The notes under the pieces are model-generated. The model worked only from the letters and a program-made list of their open reading frames with translations, was not told where the DNA came from and did not search any database. A program made the translations under genes and the position numbers. From the NCBI RefSeq assembly GCF_019393635.1, contig NC_057861.1:656917724-656981723 (forward strand): a DNA stretch of 64,000 bases, in the 5' to 3' direction. Source of the DNA: Dromiciops gliroides (Eukaryota; Chordata; Mammalia; Microbiotheria; Microbiotheriidae). Positions 9,915 through 21,977 of this stretch are shown one piece after another. Positions within the stretch are counted from its first letter, which is position 1. Every line of letters begins with the position of its first letter.

Positions 9915-10502
9915 TAGCAAAGTCTGAGAAGGGAGAGGGCTTCCTGGAGAAGGCTGGATTTTCGTTTAACTTTAAAGAACATGCCATTCCTGTGAATCCC
10001 TCAGACCTCTAGATCTCACATCCAGGTCATGGTTAAGGGGAAAGGTTGTGGTTGATATGTGGGGTTTGGCAGGCAGCATGGTGCAGGGTTAGTTGCTCAG
10101 CCAAATTTGCCATCTTCTATATAAAGCTTATCTAAACTTTTGGGTAAAGAAATACTGTGCCTACAAAATTCTATTTTCGCTGGTAATATATTCCAGAAAA
10201 TGTATGTTTTGATAAGGCTAGAAACAGACAAAAAGGGTCAATCAAGTACCATTTCTTTTATATGCTTTCCAAAAGAATGACATTGTCGATCTGCATTTCT
10301 GTGCTCTATAGTCTACTTGTGATTAGATGTATTGACCAAAGATTCTGTTTGTGGATTTATTTTGTGAATTATGCTATTTAACTCTTTTTTCTATTTAATT
10401 CTTAATTTATTCTGAATAAATTATTTTAAAATGGTTTTTTATTTTTAAAATCACACACAAGATGTCTTTGCATAATAGGATTTATTAAGTATTAGAGAAG
10501 AA
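9915..10502. other. Unassigned AT-rich sequence
   Basis: No repeat, ORF or RNA gene recognised. Confidence 0.4.
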
Positions 10503-10630
10503 AAATCATACAGGGATTCAACAAACAGAAAATTCCTATTATGTGTAAGGTACTGCTAGAATCTGGGGATTCAAAATCGAAATTAAATGGGACAAGGTTC
10601 CAGCCCACTGGAAGCTTATAATCTCATAGA
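10503..10630 (+). repeat. THER/L2-tailed SINE fragment
   Basis: Sense order: GATTCAACAAACAGAAAATT, CTATTATGTGTAAGGTACTG, CTGGGGATTCAAAATCGAAA and GGAAGCTTATAATCTCATAG. Confidence 0.65.
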
Positions 10631-11312
10631 ATCATAGCTAGTATTTCTGGAAGTCAACAAAAGAGGCGTAGCAGAACTTGGAGCTCTGGATATGGGGCTC
10701 ATGGGGTTTGGGGCTGGGGAAGAATATCACCATGGTGGGACATCACATTATGGTGGGCGACAGAAATCCTGGGATATCTAGGAGGCAATTTTTGGAAAGA
10801 ACAAAGAAGGGCATTACATGTTAACATAAATAAATTTTATGTAACAAACTTTATTTTCAAAGACAAAAAATAGTGAGAAGAGTACTATTGTTTTACATGT
10901 TTTTGCAAACATGCCTGGCTTAATAGAAAATAGCTGGATTTTCATATTTGTTTCTGCATTAAATGTTCTGACATGTTATTTTGGGTGAAATATAAAGAGA
11001 AAATCTGGCCTCATGTGAATATATAGTTGGGAAAGAAGAGAGAGCTTTAATAAGCAAATAACATCCTAGTATCATCGTAAAGTCAGTTTTGATCTTGGGA
11101 CTCTCAGCATGACTGGGTAGAGGTATCCATCAGGCCCAAATCTAGAGAGTTTAAGGACAGAACTGTCCAGGTTCTATGAGTCCATGGCTATATCTGTTGG
11201 TTTAGTTCAATAGATATATGGTAGATAGCTGTGGACTCACTTGGGAACACAAACTCAGAAACAGAGAGTAAGTTAGCCAGTGGGTGAAGCTACAGAACAA
11301 GGCAATACTATT
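10631..11312. other. Unassigned sequence
   Basis: No gene or repeat recognised on either strand. Confidence 0.35.
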
Positions 11313-11455
11313 TTAAAACGATCAGTTTCAATTCTAATATGGTAAATATTTATAGATACAGCCCAAATAAGTACCAGATCTTTGGAATCTTTGATAATTT
11401 TAAAGAATGTAAAAGGGTCTTGAGACCAAAAAGTTTGAGAACCATTGCTCTACAG
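11313..11455 (+). mobile_element. hAT (Charlie-like) DNA-transposon end
   Basis: ATGGTAAATATTTATAGATA, CAGCCCAAATAAG, GTAAAAGGGTCTTGAGACC and the terminus AAGTTTGAGAACCATTG. A second copy of the same family lies at 41905. The typical hAT terminal motif is present, but no transposase. Confidence 0.6.
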
Positions 11456-12039
11456 AAACACAAAGCAGGAGTAAGGAAAGCAAGAAATTGCTTTCATTAT
11501 TTTTATGTTTCACAAAGATATTTTAATGGTCAGGACTCTGACCTGAAACTTATTATGTCTTACCATCATATTGAGGAAACACTGAAGTCTTAAAGCCACG
11601 GCTTCTCAAGAGGAGAAAGGAAGCTGAGAGTATATCTGGCAGCATTGCTCCCTGGCACAAAAGATGGAAAACTCTTCATTGTCATTGTAGCATAAGTACT
11701 GAGACAAAGTTTCAGGGCCAACTGATGGTTCATTTTCCTTGTCTCTTTGCTTTAGTACCCTGCTCAGATCTTCCTGTGTCTCCTGGGAGTTTCTGCCTAG
11801 TCTTCCACCTGGTGCACTGCAAAGGTTGTTCTTCAATCAGAGTTTGTGCTGTAGTAGAATTATCACCTGTTGAAGTCTACATAGGCTTGTGGATTTATAG
11901 TTCCTAAGCAGAACTTATGCTCCCTATATCAGTATAGTAAATTATTGTGTGATTACTTCTAGTATCTTGTTTGGCATCACAGTTAAGTTCATCATTTCAT
12001 AATTAACAGAATAGCCCTTTGTCATAAAAAATTAAATTT
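11456..12039. other. Unassigned sequence
   Basis: No gene, RNA or repeat recognised; the short ORFs here have no family features. Confidence 0.35.
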
Positions 12040-12300
12040 CTTATGTGACAATCCTTCACATTCTGGAAGACAAACATCACATTTTCATTAAATCTTCTTT
12101 TCTCTAGGTTGAGCATCTTTTCCTTTCCTAAAATATGATACTTTGAATTGAATACCATACTCCAGATGCACTCTTCCTGGGACAAAGTCTAGCAGTACCA
12201 CTACCTCTGTAGTCCTGGACACTACACAGCTCTTAATACTACCTAAGATTGCATTAACTTAACACACAGAACTTTTGTCAAGATCGTCACAATAATGAGC
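12040..12300 (-). repeat. CR1/L3 LINE 3' fragment
   Basis: Antisense CR1 order: TCTAGGTTGAGCATCTTTTC, a CATACTCCAGATGCACTCTT block, CCTCTGTAGTCCTGGACACT and AAGATTGCATTAACTTAACA. 12301-12999 shows nothing recognised. Confidence 0.55.
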
Positions 12301-12999
12301 CTGAATCATCAAAAACATAGTTATATCTAGTATACTCTGTTTAAAAAGTCAGGGATTTCAGCATACATTTTTAGCAATCTTTATATCCCAAATGGTTCAA
12401 ATAATCAGGGTGGTCAGCTTAAATTATCTTCCAAATTACTTTACATTGAACAGGAGATCTGAGGTCTGCCCATGTACAAATGATGCTGCTGTCACTTATG
12501 CCCCTAACCCTACTGTCTTTATGTCTGTGTAGCTACAGGCAGCTCGGTAACTCCAAGCATATCTGTAATCTGACTAGCATTCATGGTCACAGTCTTCCTA
12601 ATGTTGGAATTTCTGCAAGGGGTTTGGGGTAGGGCACTAGGATACAGAACCCAATATAAATCCTAATATTTACACTCAAACTCAGTCTCTTGAATAAACT
12701 GCCAATGCTTCTGTACACTCCTTCATGCATGCTGCTTTTAGGATTAACCCTTTCTCTTTTCTCCAGCAAGGCTTATTTCCTCCTACTCACCCTTCCCCTG
12801 TATGTAAACATACTAAACTTCAGTCACACACACTTCTTGTGAACATTAGCCATGAGAAAATGTCTTGACACTTCTTAAATAAGCCCAGGGAAAAATGGTA
12901 GATAAATGCTCCAGAAGCCTCAGGAACACAGCTGAGTTTGCCTCGGCCAACAGCCCCAGATTAACATCTGGAGTAAAAATTCAGAGGTATACAAGCCAA

Positions 13000-13125
13000 T
13001 GTGGTAGAGTGGATGCTGAATAAATGAAATACTACTGAGTCTCAGGTTCCTCATCTATAAAATGAAGGGGTTAGACTGGGTAATTGCTAAGGCCCCTTCC
13101 AGTTTTGACCTTCAAAGTATAAGGG
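13000..13125 (+). repeat. MIR-family SINE fragment
   Basis: Sense tail CTCAGGTTCCTCATCTATAA, ATGAAGGGGTTAGACTGGG and GGCCCCTTCCAGTTTTGACC. 13126-13805 is unassigned. Confidence 0.65.
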
Positions 13126-13805
13126 GGCATTTCTGCTAATGTTCCCTAATAATCCCTCTCTTATAAAAGACTGACATCAAAATGAAACACATATGAGCAG
13201 AATTCCCATAAAACTAAGTAGAGAACATTCCTCCAGGATTTATTTTGCATAAAAGTACCATTAAGAAGCAAATCACAACTCTGTCCCTGGCAACACCTGG
13301 CTTATCATCAGATAGAACCTCCTGGAATTGTTGAAGGTGGCTCAGTTGATAAAATAAGTATAATTAATGCACCACTGACTTTTGTTCTTTCAAGGCTGGA
13401 AGATGAAAGGGCTATAGGAGAATAGACAGCTTAACTGATGACCTGCAGGTCAGAGGGCAGTTAAAAGTCAGGGCCTTAAAGCAAGAGCTCAGATGCAGGG
13501 CCAGCTCTATAAGTCCCATCACAATGCAGAGGAGGGAGTATTGAATGTAGCAGGTGCTAAAAAAGGAATGTGAAGTAATGAATGTGAGTAAAAAGATCAG
13601 AGGGAATATTCTTTAGGGAAAAATCCCACACTTTCTGAAACGCAGAAGTTAAACCCATTGCTGATTTCTGTGTTGGTGCTGGACATATCCGTGAATACAG
13701 GGACACCAGAAGCAGAGCTACCATACCATTTTCTCTTTTGTTGATGATAGACTATCATGGAGATAGTGGAAAGACAGCAAGGCATTTTGTTAAGCCTCTT
13801 ACACA

Positions 13806-13925
13806 TAATAATAGGTTGCATTTATGCAATACTTTAACTTTTGCTAAGTACTTTTCACACAAACACCTTGTGAAGTTGGTTGTGAAGATGCATTATCTCC
13901 ATTTTATGGCCTAGAAAACCATTTG
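13806..13925 (-). repeat. MIR-family SINE fragment
   Basis: Antisense blocks AATAATAGGTTGCATTTATG, AAGTACTTTTCACACAAACA and TATCTCCATTTTATGGCC. Confidence 0.55.
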
Positions 13926-14129
13926 AAATAACTAATAATCAGAGAAATGAAAATTAAAACTTTGTAGAACAAATGCAGCCTTCAAGGCTCTCCTTAAATG
14001 ATATGTCTCCCATACATATGTTAATATCATACAAGAGTTCTTGACAGATGCAATCATGGAGATAATTATGTTCAGCAATCCTCTGATTATCATATCAAAT
14101 GAAGCATAAAATGGGTAGACATATGCTTG
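13926..14129. other. Unassigned sequence
   Basis: No feature recognised before the RTE fragment. Confidence 0.3.
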
Positions 14130-14405
14130 GTTAATGTGTTAGCCAATGTAATGGAAAGAAGCAAAATCCAGAAAGGATTCCCCATTGATGGCAAGGTTCT
14201 CCATATGCTCTGATTTGAAGCTGAAATTGTACTCATTGCATCAAGTTTTGGAGCCCTGCAAAACTTCCTTGATGAAATCTGTAATTACTCAAAAGAGTTC
14301 TGTCTGGAAAAAAGAAGAATATGACAAGTGTTTATTGCAAATTAGACCAAACATTTGTATGGATGGCCCATGAAACTAGTCCATCAGTAGAGGAGTTTGT
14401 GTCAG
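14130..14405 (+). repeat. RTE (BovB-like) LINE, RT FADD-region fragment
   Basis: From about 14205, reading across frames, the + strand gives the RTE blocks LRF, then EIVLIASSFGAL, LQNFLDEICNYSKEF, and later a VEEFV block. This matches the RTE region around and after the FADD motif. It is frameshifted and old. 14406-14889 shows nothing recognised. Confidence 0.6.
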
Positions 14406-14889
14406 GAATAGTAGATAGAAAAGCTGGGCCCACAATTGAATAGGAGATCAGTGTGAATGACACTGGGGTAACTGTTGAGTGATTCCAATGCCAATATAGT
14501 GCCTCTCCTTTTCAGTCCTCTCTGTGTGATCACTGGCCATGTCCCTCCCCTTGTGTGTAGATGTATCCAGGATTCTGTTCTGAGCCATATTCTCTCTCTA
14601 CACTCAGTGTTGGTGATTTCCTCAATTCTCATGCATTTGAGCATCATTTCTATGCAGAAAGGCTAGGAGTCATAGCTATTGTCAAATGAAGTTCAACCAG
14701 AAATGAAATTTAAATTTCCTTTGAATTAAAATGCACTTCAGTGTTCAGGAGAATAAATGATGAACAATGGCATCTACTTTCCTTCCAAGTGTTGTAATGG
14801 CTCTCTCCGAATATTTCATTTTTCTTCATTGTGTAGTAATCTATGTACCTGCCCTGGAGTAGAGGATATTGAAGTGATGGGAGTTTTAA

Positions 14890-15110
14890 AAAAGTTTTAT
14901 TGATATCTTTTGTTTTTTACACCACAGTTATTTTCCAATTAGCCTTCCTACCTTAGATTTCCATTTAACTCCCACATGTAACAGCAATAAAAAAGCAAAC
15001 AAGTGAAAACACCTTGCAAAACCAAATGACAAGAGAACACACAATGGACAGGGTACACATGACATTCTGAGAGGGGGGAAGTTGGTTCTCTAGGCTAGTA
15101 ATTGCAACAA
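14890..15110 (-). repeat. LINE 3'-end-like fragment, family uncertain
   Basis: AAAGTTTTATTGATATCTTT, a GTTTTTTACACCACAG block, CTTCCTACCTTAG and A-rich text recall marsupial L1-type 3' ends in antisense. 15111-15246 is unassigned. Confidence 0.3.
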
Positions 15111-15246
15111 ATCTGACTTCAACAGACTTTTAGTACTGTTTTCATTTACATTATTTTAGTTATTTTTGTGTAGATTGTTCTCTTGTATCTGAGTGCTTTG
15201 ATCTGAATCACTTCATATATGTTTTACCATTTTTCTGTGAATTTCT

Positions 15247-15457
15247 CATATTCATTTTCTTTCCTTATCTTTTCTTTTTCCTTTCCTTTCCTTTCTTTTC
15301 CTTTCTTTTTTTGTGGGGCAATGAGGGTTAAGTGACTTGACCAGGGTCACACAGCTAGTAAATGTCAAGTGTCTGAGACTGGATTTGAACTCAGATCCTC
15401 CTGAATCCAGGGCCGGTGCTTTATCTACTGCACCACCTAACTTCCCCCATATTCATT
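15247..15457 (-). repeat. WSINE1-type SINE whose tail became a (TTTCC)n microsatellite
   Basis: CATATTCATT at 15247-15256 and 15448-15457 bounds an antisense SINE. The tail at 15257-15310 is (TTTCC)n, that is GGAAA on the SINE strand, an expanded and mutated A tail. 15458-15695 is unassigned. Confidence 0.92.
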
Positions 15458-15695
15458 ATTTCTTAAAGTTTAATAATATTACCCTACATTCTATGAAAGC
15501 TCTAGAGAGGACACTAATCTCTCTCCTAAATTCCTGCCCCATAATGCCACCTGTACTACACAATTCCAAGTAGATATCCTGTGGATATTTTAAACTCAAA
15601 TGTACAAAATAGGACTCATTGTCCTTTCCCAAAATTCTTACTTTTTTATAACTCCCCTTTTAAAAAATGAGAGTCACTATGACATAATAGATAGG

Positions 15696-15975
15696 GGTAA
15701 GCAGAAGGAAGCATTTCTATGATGCCTACTATGTGCCAGGCACTGTGTTAAGCTATTCCATAAATATTACCTTATTTGGTCCTTACAACAACCTTTTTAC
15801 AGTTGAGGAAATTGAGGCAAATAGAGTTTAAGTGACTTGCTTAGGGTCACACAGCTAGTATGATGGTCTCGAAGCCAAAAAGGCTTAGGTTTGAGCACTA
15901 CCTCTGATACATACTGTCTTTGTGACTGGACAAATAACTTACTTAACCTTTCAGGCCCCTTAGCAAATCTTGAAG
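15696..15975. repeat. Two MIR-family SINEs head to head
   Basis: 15696-15868 antisense (GCCTACTATGTGCCAGGCAC, then AGTGACTTGCTTAGGGTCAC). 15869-15975 sense (CGAAGCCAAAAAGGCTTAGG, then TGTGACTGGACAAATAAC). Confidence 0.7.
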
Positions 15976-16084
15976 ACTATAAATTGCAGAGGAGGAGCCG
16001 CTTTGAGATAATAGAGGGAATTTTCTCACTTGGGAGTTTCCTATACCAATGAAATTATAAATCTGATACCTATTACTATATTCT

Positions 16085-16830
16085 ATTTAGAGACAGAAAG
16101 GGACTCTACAGGTTATGTGGTCCAATTCCCATATTTTACAGGTATTGTGAGTGCACTTTAACAAAAGGATAGACCAAGGCATGTTTCTTTACACAAGATA
16201 ACATTTATTAATAAGTGTTGGGGGAGTACAAAACAAAAAACAGAACCGGGTAGATGACATCATGGGATTGAGGACAACATGATTAGTCACATAGATGCGG
16301 TGAGGGGAACAACATGATTGGTTGGAAGTTTGGTAATGAAGGGCTAGCAACCACCCCCTCCTTTCCTCCTGTGACTAAGTATTCATTTTTTGAGTCCACC
16401 TGGAAAATAATGGCCCAGACTTTTTGGACAACAAATCAGATATCCCTGAAGGATAGCTTGGCGGTATAAACATATTAGACCCAACTCCTTTATGGCAAAC
16501 TGTACCCCATGAGGACAACTCAATTCTTGGAGGCAAAAATGGAACAATAATCAACAAGAGAACAGAATTTCTAAACTTAACACATTACAGGCTAGATGAA
16601 TTCTGAACTAAGTTCAAGGACAGAGACTAAAGCAGTTACAAGACAAAATTGATTAATTGTAAATAGGATCAATAAATAAATGATATAGAATCAATCTTAA
16701 TAATTTCAGAGATGAAGACCCTAAGGCCAAGAGAAGGAAAATAACTTGACTAAGGTCATACATATAGTAAGTAGCAGAGCCAAGATTTGAAGTTAGGTCC
16801 TCTGATTCTAAATCTAGTATTTTCTTTTTT
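16085..16830 (-). repeat. MIR-family SINE split by an LTR-like insertion
   Basis: 16085-16145 (GGTCCAATTCCCATATTTTA) and 16709-16830 (GATGAAGACCCTAAGGCC, then CAAGATTTGAAGTTAGGTCC) are the two halves of one antisense MIR, interrupted by the segment 16146-16708. Confidence 0.7.
16146..16708 (-). mobile_element. Probable solo LTR (fossil) inside a MIR
   Basis: A 563-bp unit that on the minus strand starts TG and ends CA, with an AATAAA about 60 bases before its end, flanked by approximate 5-bp repeats. This fits a single LTR left after recombination (5-bp duplications suit ERVL-type elements). Family not identified; old. Confidence 0.45.
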
Positions 16831-17050
16831 GGAAGAAAGGTAGGGTATAAGATAAGTAGTTTATTCCCACATAGAAAATGAAATGATACACATCAAAAAT
16901 TATACAATGATTAAAGCAGAATCAATTAAACTGATCTCACTTGTATAGATGGTTGGGAAGCCAACATTCAAGCCTTGGTGGGAAGAAGTTGTTTTAAGCT
17001 TCAACCACAGTGAACACAGTCTAATTAAACATCATAGGGATTGTCTTTTG
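16831..17050. other. Unassigned left flank of the full-length L1
   Basis: AT-rich, no recognised feature. Together with 23651-23930 it forms the pre-insertion sequence. Confidence 0.35.
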
Positions 17051-17065
17051 GGGGCCTCCCATTCT

Positions 17066-17562
17066 TTTTTTTTTTTTTTTAGGTGGGGATGGATTTTTAT
17101 TTTATTTTATTTTTTTTATGAGATATTTTATTTTTTCTGTTACAAGTAAAGATAGTTCTCAACTTTTGTTTATACATGCTTTACAATTTCAGATTTTTCT
17201 CCCTCCCTCCCCTCCCTCCCCCCTCCCCTAGACAGCAGGTAATCTGATATAGGTTATATCTATATATCTCTATACATATGCATATATATATATATACACA
17301 CACATATATATACACATAATAACATTAATCCTATTTCTGTATTAATCCTGTTACAAGAGAAAGAATCAGAGCAGTGATGCAAAACCTCAAAATAGAAAAA
17401 AAAACAACAGCACCTAAAACATAAGAAATAATATGGTTCAATCAGCATCTATACTCCACAGTTCTTTCTTTCTTTTTTTTTCTTGGATTTGGAGATCCTC
17501 TTCTATCATGAGTTCCCTGGAACTCTTCTGTACCATTGCATTGGTGAGAAGAATATAGTCCA
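17066..17562 (-). other. L1 3' UTR with G-rich polypurine tract
   Basis: At 17200-17231 the + strand is CCCTCCCTCCCCTCCC-like, so the L1 strand carries several G runs able to form a quadruplex, a known feature of mammalian L1 3' UTRs. A (TA/CA)n patch follows at 17258-17315. AATAAA motifs lie just before the A tail. Confidence 0.8.
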
Positions 17563-20500
17563 TCACAGTAGGTCAACACTCAATGTTGATGATACTGTGT
17601 ACAATGTTCTTCTGGTTCTGCTCATCTCACTCATCATCAGCTCACGTAAGACCCTCCAGGTTTCTCTGAACTCTTCCTGCTCATCATTTCTTACAGCACA
17701 ATAGTATTCCATTGTATTCATATACCACAACTTGTCCAGCCATTCCCCAATTGATGGGCACCCCCTCAACTTCCAATTCCTTGCTACCACGTAAAGAGCA
17801 GCTATAAATATTTTTGTACATGTGGGTCCCTTTCCCCCTTCCATGATTTCTTTGGGCAAAAGACCTAAAAGTGGGATTGCTGGGTCAAAGGGTATGCACA
17901 GCTTTATTGCCCTTTGGGCATAATTCCAAATTGCTCTCCAGAATGGTTGGATCAGCTCACAGCTCCACCAACAATGCATTAGTGTTCCAATTTTCCCACA
18001 GCCTCTCCAACATTTATTATCTTCCTTTTTTGTCATTTTAGCCAATCTGATAGGTGTCAGGTGGTACCTCAGAGTTGTTTTAATTTGCATCTCTCTAATC
18101 ATTAGAGATTTGGAGCATTTTTTCATATGGGAATAGATAGCTTTGGTTTCTTCATCAGAAAACTGCCTGTTCATATCCTTTGACCATTTCTCAATTGGGG
18201 AATGACTTGGATTCTTATAAATTTGATTTAATTCCCTATATATTTTAGAGATGAGGCCTTTATCAGAAGCACTGGCCTCAAAAATTGTTTCCCAGCTTTC
18301 TGCCTCCCTTCCAATTTTGGATGCATTGCTTCTGTTTGTACAAAAATTTTTTAATTTAATATAATCAAAATCATCCACTTTGCATTTTATAATATACTCT
18401 ATCTCATGTTTGGTCAAAAACTGTTCTCCTTTCCAAAGATCTGATAGGTACACTATTCCTTCCTCTCCTAATTTACCTATGGTATCACCTCTTATGTCTA
18501 AATCATGTATCCATTTTGACCTTATTTTAGTATAAGGTGTCAGATGTTGGTCTAAGCCTAATTTCTGCCATACTATCTTCCAGTTTTCCCAGCAGTTTTT
18601 GTCAAATACTGAGTTCTTATCCCAGAAGCTGGAGTCTTTGGGTTTATCAAACACTACATTACTAGTATCATTTACTACTGCATTTCCTGAGCCTAGCCTA
18701 TTCCATTGATCTACCACTCTATTTTTTAGCCAGTACCAGATAGTTTTGATGACTGCCGCTTTATAGTAAAGCTCCAGGTTTGGTACCGCTAACCCACCTT
18801 CCTGTGAATTTTTTTTCATTATTTCCCTGGATATTCTTGATTTTTTGTTTTTCCAGATGAATTTTGTTATTATTTTTTCTAGCTGTATAAAATAATTTTT
18901 AGGTAGCCTGATTGGTATGGCACTGAATAAGTAAATTAATTTAGGCAGTATTGTCATTTTTACTATATTAGCTCTGCCTATCCATGAGCAATTGATATCT
19001 TTCCAATTATTTAGATCTGATTTGATTTGTGTGAAGAGTGTTTGGTAGTTGTGTTCATAGAGTTCCTGGGTTTGTCTTGGCAAGTAGACTCCCAAGTATT
19101 TTATATTACCTACCGTTACTTTAAATGGAATTTCTCTTTCTATCTCTTGCTGCTGGACTTTGTTGGTCATGTATAGAAATGCTGATGATTTATGTTGATT
19201 TATTTTATATCCTGCTACTTTGCTAAAGTTGTTAATTGTTTCAAGTAATTTTTGACTTGATTCTCGAGGATTCCTTAAGTATGCCATCATATCATCTGCA
19301 AAGAGTGATAGTTTTGTTTCCTCCTTGCCTATTCTAATTCCTTTAATTCCTTTCTCTTCTCTGATTGCTAAAGCTAACATTTCTAGAACAATATTAAATA
19401 ATAGGGGTGATAATGGACATCCCTGTTTCACCCCTGATCTTATTGGGAAGGCCTCTAATTTATCTCCATTGCATATAATACTTGCTGATGGCTTTAGGTA
19501 GATACTGTTTATTATTCTAAGGAAAGCTCCCCCTATTCCTAAACTCTCTAGTGTTTTTATTAGGAATGGGTGCTGTACTTTGTCAAAAGCTTTCTCTGCA
19601 TCTATTGAGATAATCATATGATTTTGGTTGGTTTTCTTATTGATGTGGTTGATTATGTTAATAGTTTTCCTAATGTTGAACCAGCCCTGCATTCCTGGTA
19701 TAAATCCCACCTGGTCATAGTGTATTATCCTGGTGATCACTTGCTGTAATCTCCTTGCTAATATCTTATTTAGGATTTTAGCATCAATATTCATTAGGGA
19801 AATTGGTCTATAATTTTCTTTCTCTGCTTTTGCTTTGCCTGGTTTTGGTATCACCACCATATTTGTGTCATAAAATGAATTTGGTAGAACTCCTTCTTCA
19901 CCTATTTTTCCAAATAATTTGTATAATATTGGAATTAATTGTTCTTTAAATGTTTGGTAAAATTCACCCGTAAACCCATCTGGCCCTGGGGATTTTTTCT
20001 TAGGGAGTTCATTAATAGCTTGTTCAATTTCTTTTTCTAATATGGGTTTATTTAAGGATTTTATTTCCTCTTCAGTTAACCTGGGCAGTTTGTATTTTTG
20101 TAAATATTCATCCATTTCATTTAGATTGTCAAATTTATTGGCATACAGTTGGGCAAAATATTTCCTAATTATTGCTTTAATTTCCACTTCATTGGTGGTA
20201 ACATCACCCTTTTCATTTTTGATACTGGTAATTTGGTTTTCTTCTTTCTTTTTTTTAATCAAATTAACCAATATTTTATCTATTTTATTGGTTTTTTCAT
20301 AAAACCAGCTCTTAGTTTTATTGATTAATTCTATAGTTTTTTTGCTTTCAATCTTATTGATTTCTCCTTTAATTTTCAGGATCTCTAATTTAGTGTCTAA
20401 TTGGGGATTTCTAATTTGTTCTTTTTCTAGCTTTTTAAGTTGCATGCCCAATTCATTAATCTCCTCTTTCTCTTTCTTATTCATGTAAGCATTTAGAGCT

Positions 20501-21396
20501 ATAAATTTTCCCCTAAGCACTGCTTTGGCTGCATCCCATAGATTTTGGTATGTTGTCTCATTATTGTCATTCTCTTGGATAAAGTTATTGATTGTTTCTA
20601 TGATTTCTTGTTTGGCCCATTCATTCTTTAGAATGAAATTATTTAGTTTCCAATTGATTTTCATTCTACTTTTCCCTGGCTCTTTCTTACATGTAATTTT
20701 TATTGCATCATGATCTGAGAAGGATGCATTTACTATTTCTGCCTTTCTACATTTGACTATGATGTTTTTGTGCCCTAATACATGGTCAATTTTTGAAAAT
20801 GTGCCATGTACTGCTGAGAAAAAGGTATATTCCTTTCTATCCCCATTCAATTTTCTCCAGACATCTATCATGTCTAACTTTTCTAGTAATCTATTCACCT
20901 CTTTCACTTCTTTCTTATTTATTTTTTGGCTAGATTTATCTAATTCTGAGAGGGGGAGATTCAGATCCCCCACTAGTATAGTATTACTATCTAATTCCTC
21001 TTGTAACTCATTTAACTTCTCCTCTAAGAACTTGGATGCTATACCACTTGGCGCATACATATTCAATATTGATATTACTTCATTATCTATAGTACCTTTA
21101 AGTAAGATGTAATTTCCTTCCTTATCTCTTTTAATGAGATCTATTTTTGCCTGCACTTTGTCTGAGATAAGGATTGCTACCCCTGCCTTTTTTACTTTCG
21201 CTGAGGCGTAATATATTCTGCTCCAGCCTTTTACCTTTACTCTGTGTGTATCTCTCTGCTTCAAATGTGTTTCTTGTAAACAGCATATTGTAGGGTTCTG
21301 GTTTTTAATCCACTCTGCAATTCGCTTCTGTTTTATAGCAGAGTTCATCCCATTCACATTCACAGTTATTATTACTGACTGTCTATTCCCCTCCAT
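17563..21396 (-). CDS. L1 ORF2p (endonuclease and reverse transcriptase, 1277 aa)
   Basis: ORF2p nicks target DNA and copies L1 RNA in place. Seen: an APE-type endonuclease at about 1-240 with N13, E42 (LQETH), [13 protein letters not shown] and SDHDA; RT blocks [48 protein letters not shown]; the catalytic FADD at 699-702 (bases 19291-19302); and the C-terminal zinc-knuckle-like CWRGCG...HCWWSC at 1129-1146. The start is the ATG giving [16 protein letters not shown], aligned with human ORF2p. The frame stays open 36 codons upstream, but without an upstream ATG. Length is close to the human 1275 aa. Confidence 0.95.
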   Translation of the reverse strand: MEGNRQSVIITVNVNGMNSAIKQKRIAEWIKNQNPTICCLQETHLKQRDTHRVKVKGWSRIYYASAKVKKAGVAILISDKVQAKIDLIKRDKEGNYILLKGTIDNEVISILNMYAPSGIASKFLEEKLNELQEELDSNTILVGDLNLPLSELDKSSQKINKKEVKEVNRLLEKLDMIDVWRKLNGDRKEYTFFSAVHGTFSKIDHVLGHKNIIVKCRKAEIVNASFSDHDAIKITCKKEPGKSRMKINWKLNNFILKNEWAKQEIIETINNFIQENDNNETTYQNLWDAAKAVLRGKFIALNAYMNKKEKEEINELGMQLKKLEKEQIRNPQLDTKLEILKIKGEINKIESKKTIELINKTKSWFYEKTNKIDKILVNLIKKKKEENQITSIKNEKGDVTTNEVEIKAIIRKYFAQLYANKFDNLNEMDEYLQKYKLPRLTEEEIKSLNKPILEKEIEQAINELPKKKSPGPDGFTGEFYQTFKEQLIPILYKLFGKIGEEGVLPNSFYDTNMVVIPKPGKAKAEKENYRPISLMNIDAKILNKILARRLQQVITRIIHYDQVGFIPGMQGWFNIRKTINIINHINKKTNQNHMIISIDAEKAFDKVQHPFLIKTLESLGIGGAFLRIINSIYLKPSASIICNGDKLEAFPIRSGVKQGCPLSPLLFNIVLEMLALAIREEKGIKGIRIGKEETKLSLFADDMMAYLRNPRESSQKLLETINNFSKVAGYKINQHKSSAFLYMTNKVQQQEIEREIPFKVTVGNIKYLGVYLPRQTQELYEHNYQTLFTQIKSDLNNWKDINCSWIGRANIVKMTILPKLIYLFSAIPIRLPKNYFIQLEKIITKFIWKNKKSRISREIMKKNSQEGGLAVPNLELYYKAAVIKTIWYWLKNRVVDQWNRLGSGNAVVNDTSNVVFDKPKDSSFWDKNSVFDKNCWENWKIVWQKLGLDQHLTPYTKIRSKWIHDLDIRGDTIGKLGEEGIVYLSDLWKGEQFLTKHEIEYIIKCKVDDFDYIKLKNFCTNRSNASKIGREAESWETIFEASASDKGLISKIYRELNQIYKNPSHSPIEKWSKDMNRQFSDEETKAIYSHMKKCSKSLMIREMQIKTTLRYHLTPIRLAKMTKKEDNKCWRGCGKIGTLMHCWWSCELIQPFWRAIWNYAQRAIKLCIPFDPAIPLLGLLPKEIMEGGKGPTCTKIFIAALYVVARNWKLRGCPSIGEWLDKLWYMNTMEYYCAVRNDEQEEFRETWRVLRELMMSEMSRTRRTLYTVSSTLSVDLL

Positions 21397-21977
21397 TCTA
21401 TTTACCCCCTTTGTACTTTTCCCCCCTTCTTTCACCCTATTCCTCCTCACCGACGTTTTACTTCTTACCCCTGCCTCCCCCAATCTGCCCTCCCTTTTTA
21501 TCACCCCCCTCTCTTTTCTTTACCCTTTTCTCCCTTGCTTTTGTCCTCCCTTCTATCAGTCCCCCCCTTTCCCTTCCACTTTTGTTTCCCTAAAGAATGA
21601 GTTAAGTTTCTTTATCCCAATGAACGTATGTTATTCCCTCTTTGAGTCAAATCTAATGAGAATAGGGTTGAAACCATGTTCCCCCTCCTTTCTTTCCCTC
21701 TATTATAATAGGTTTTTTTCCACCTCTTCATATGATATAATTCATCCCATTCCACCTCCCCTTTCCTCTCCTCCCCATAGACTCGCTTTTTATCCCCTTA
21801 ATTCTTTTGTATCATCACATCAAAGACAATTTATATTTATACCCTCTATATAAAGTCCTTCTCTCTGCCCAAATACATTTACAGTTCTTAAGAGTTATGA
21901 GTATTATCTTCCTGTGTAGGGATATAAACAGTTTAACCTAATAGGGTAACTTTTTTTTTTCCCCTCTGTTTACCTTT
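21397..21977 (-). other. Purine-rich L1 inter-ORF spacer
   Basis: 581 bases; the half next to ORF2 is almost all purine on the L1 sense strand with several G runs (21419-21590). Human and mouse L1 spacers are tens of bases. A matching spacer exists in the second copy at about 49470-50050, so it is a family trait. Confidence 0.75.

Noticed and set aside
9594-9927. Long poly-Glu, poly-Ser and poly-Leu ORFs
   Set aside because: All are readings of the TTC/TCC microsatellite in different frames.
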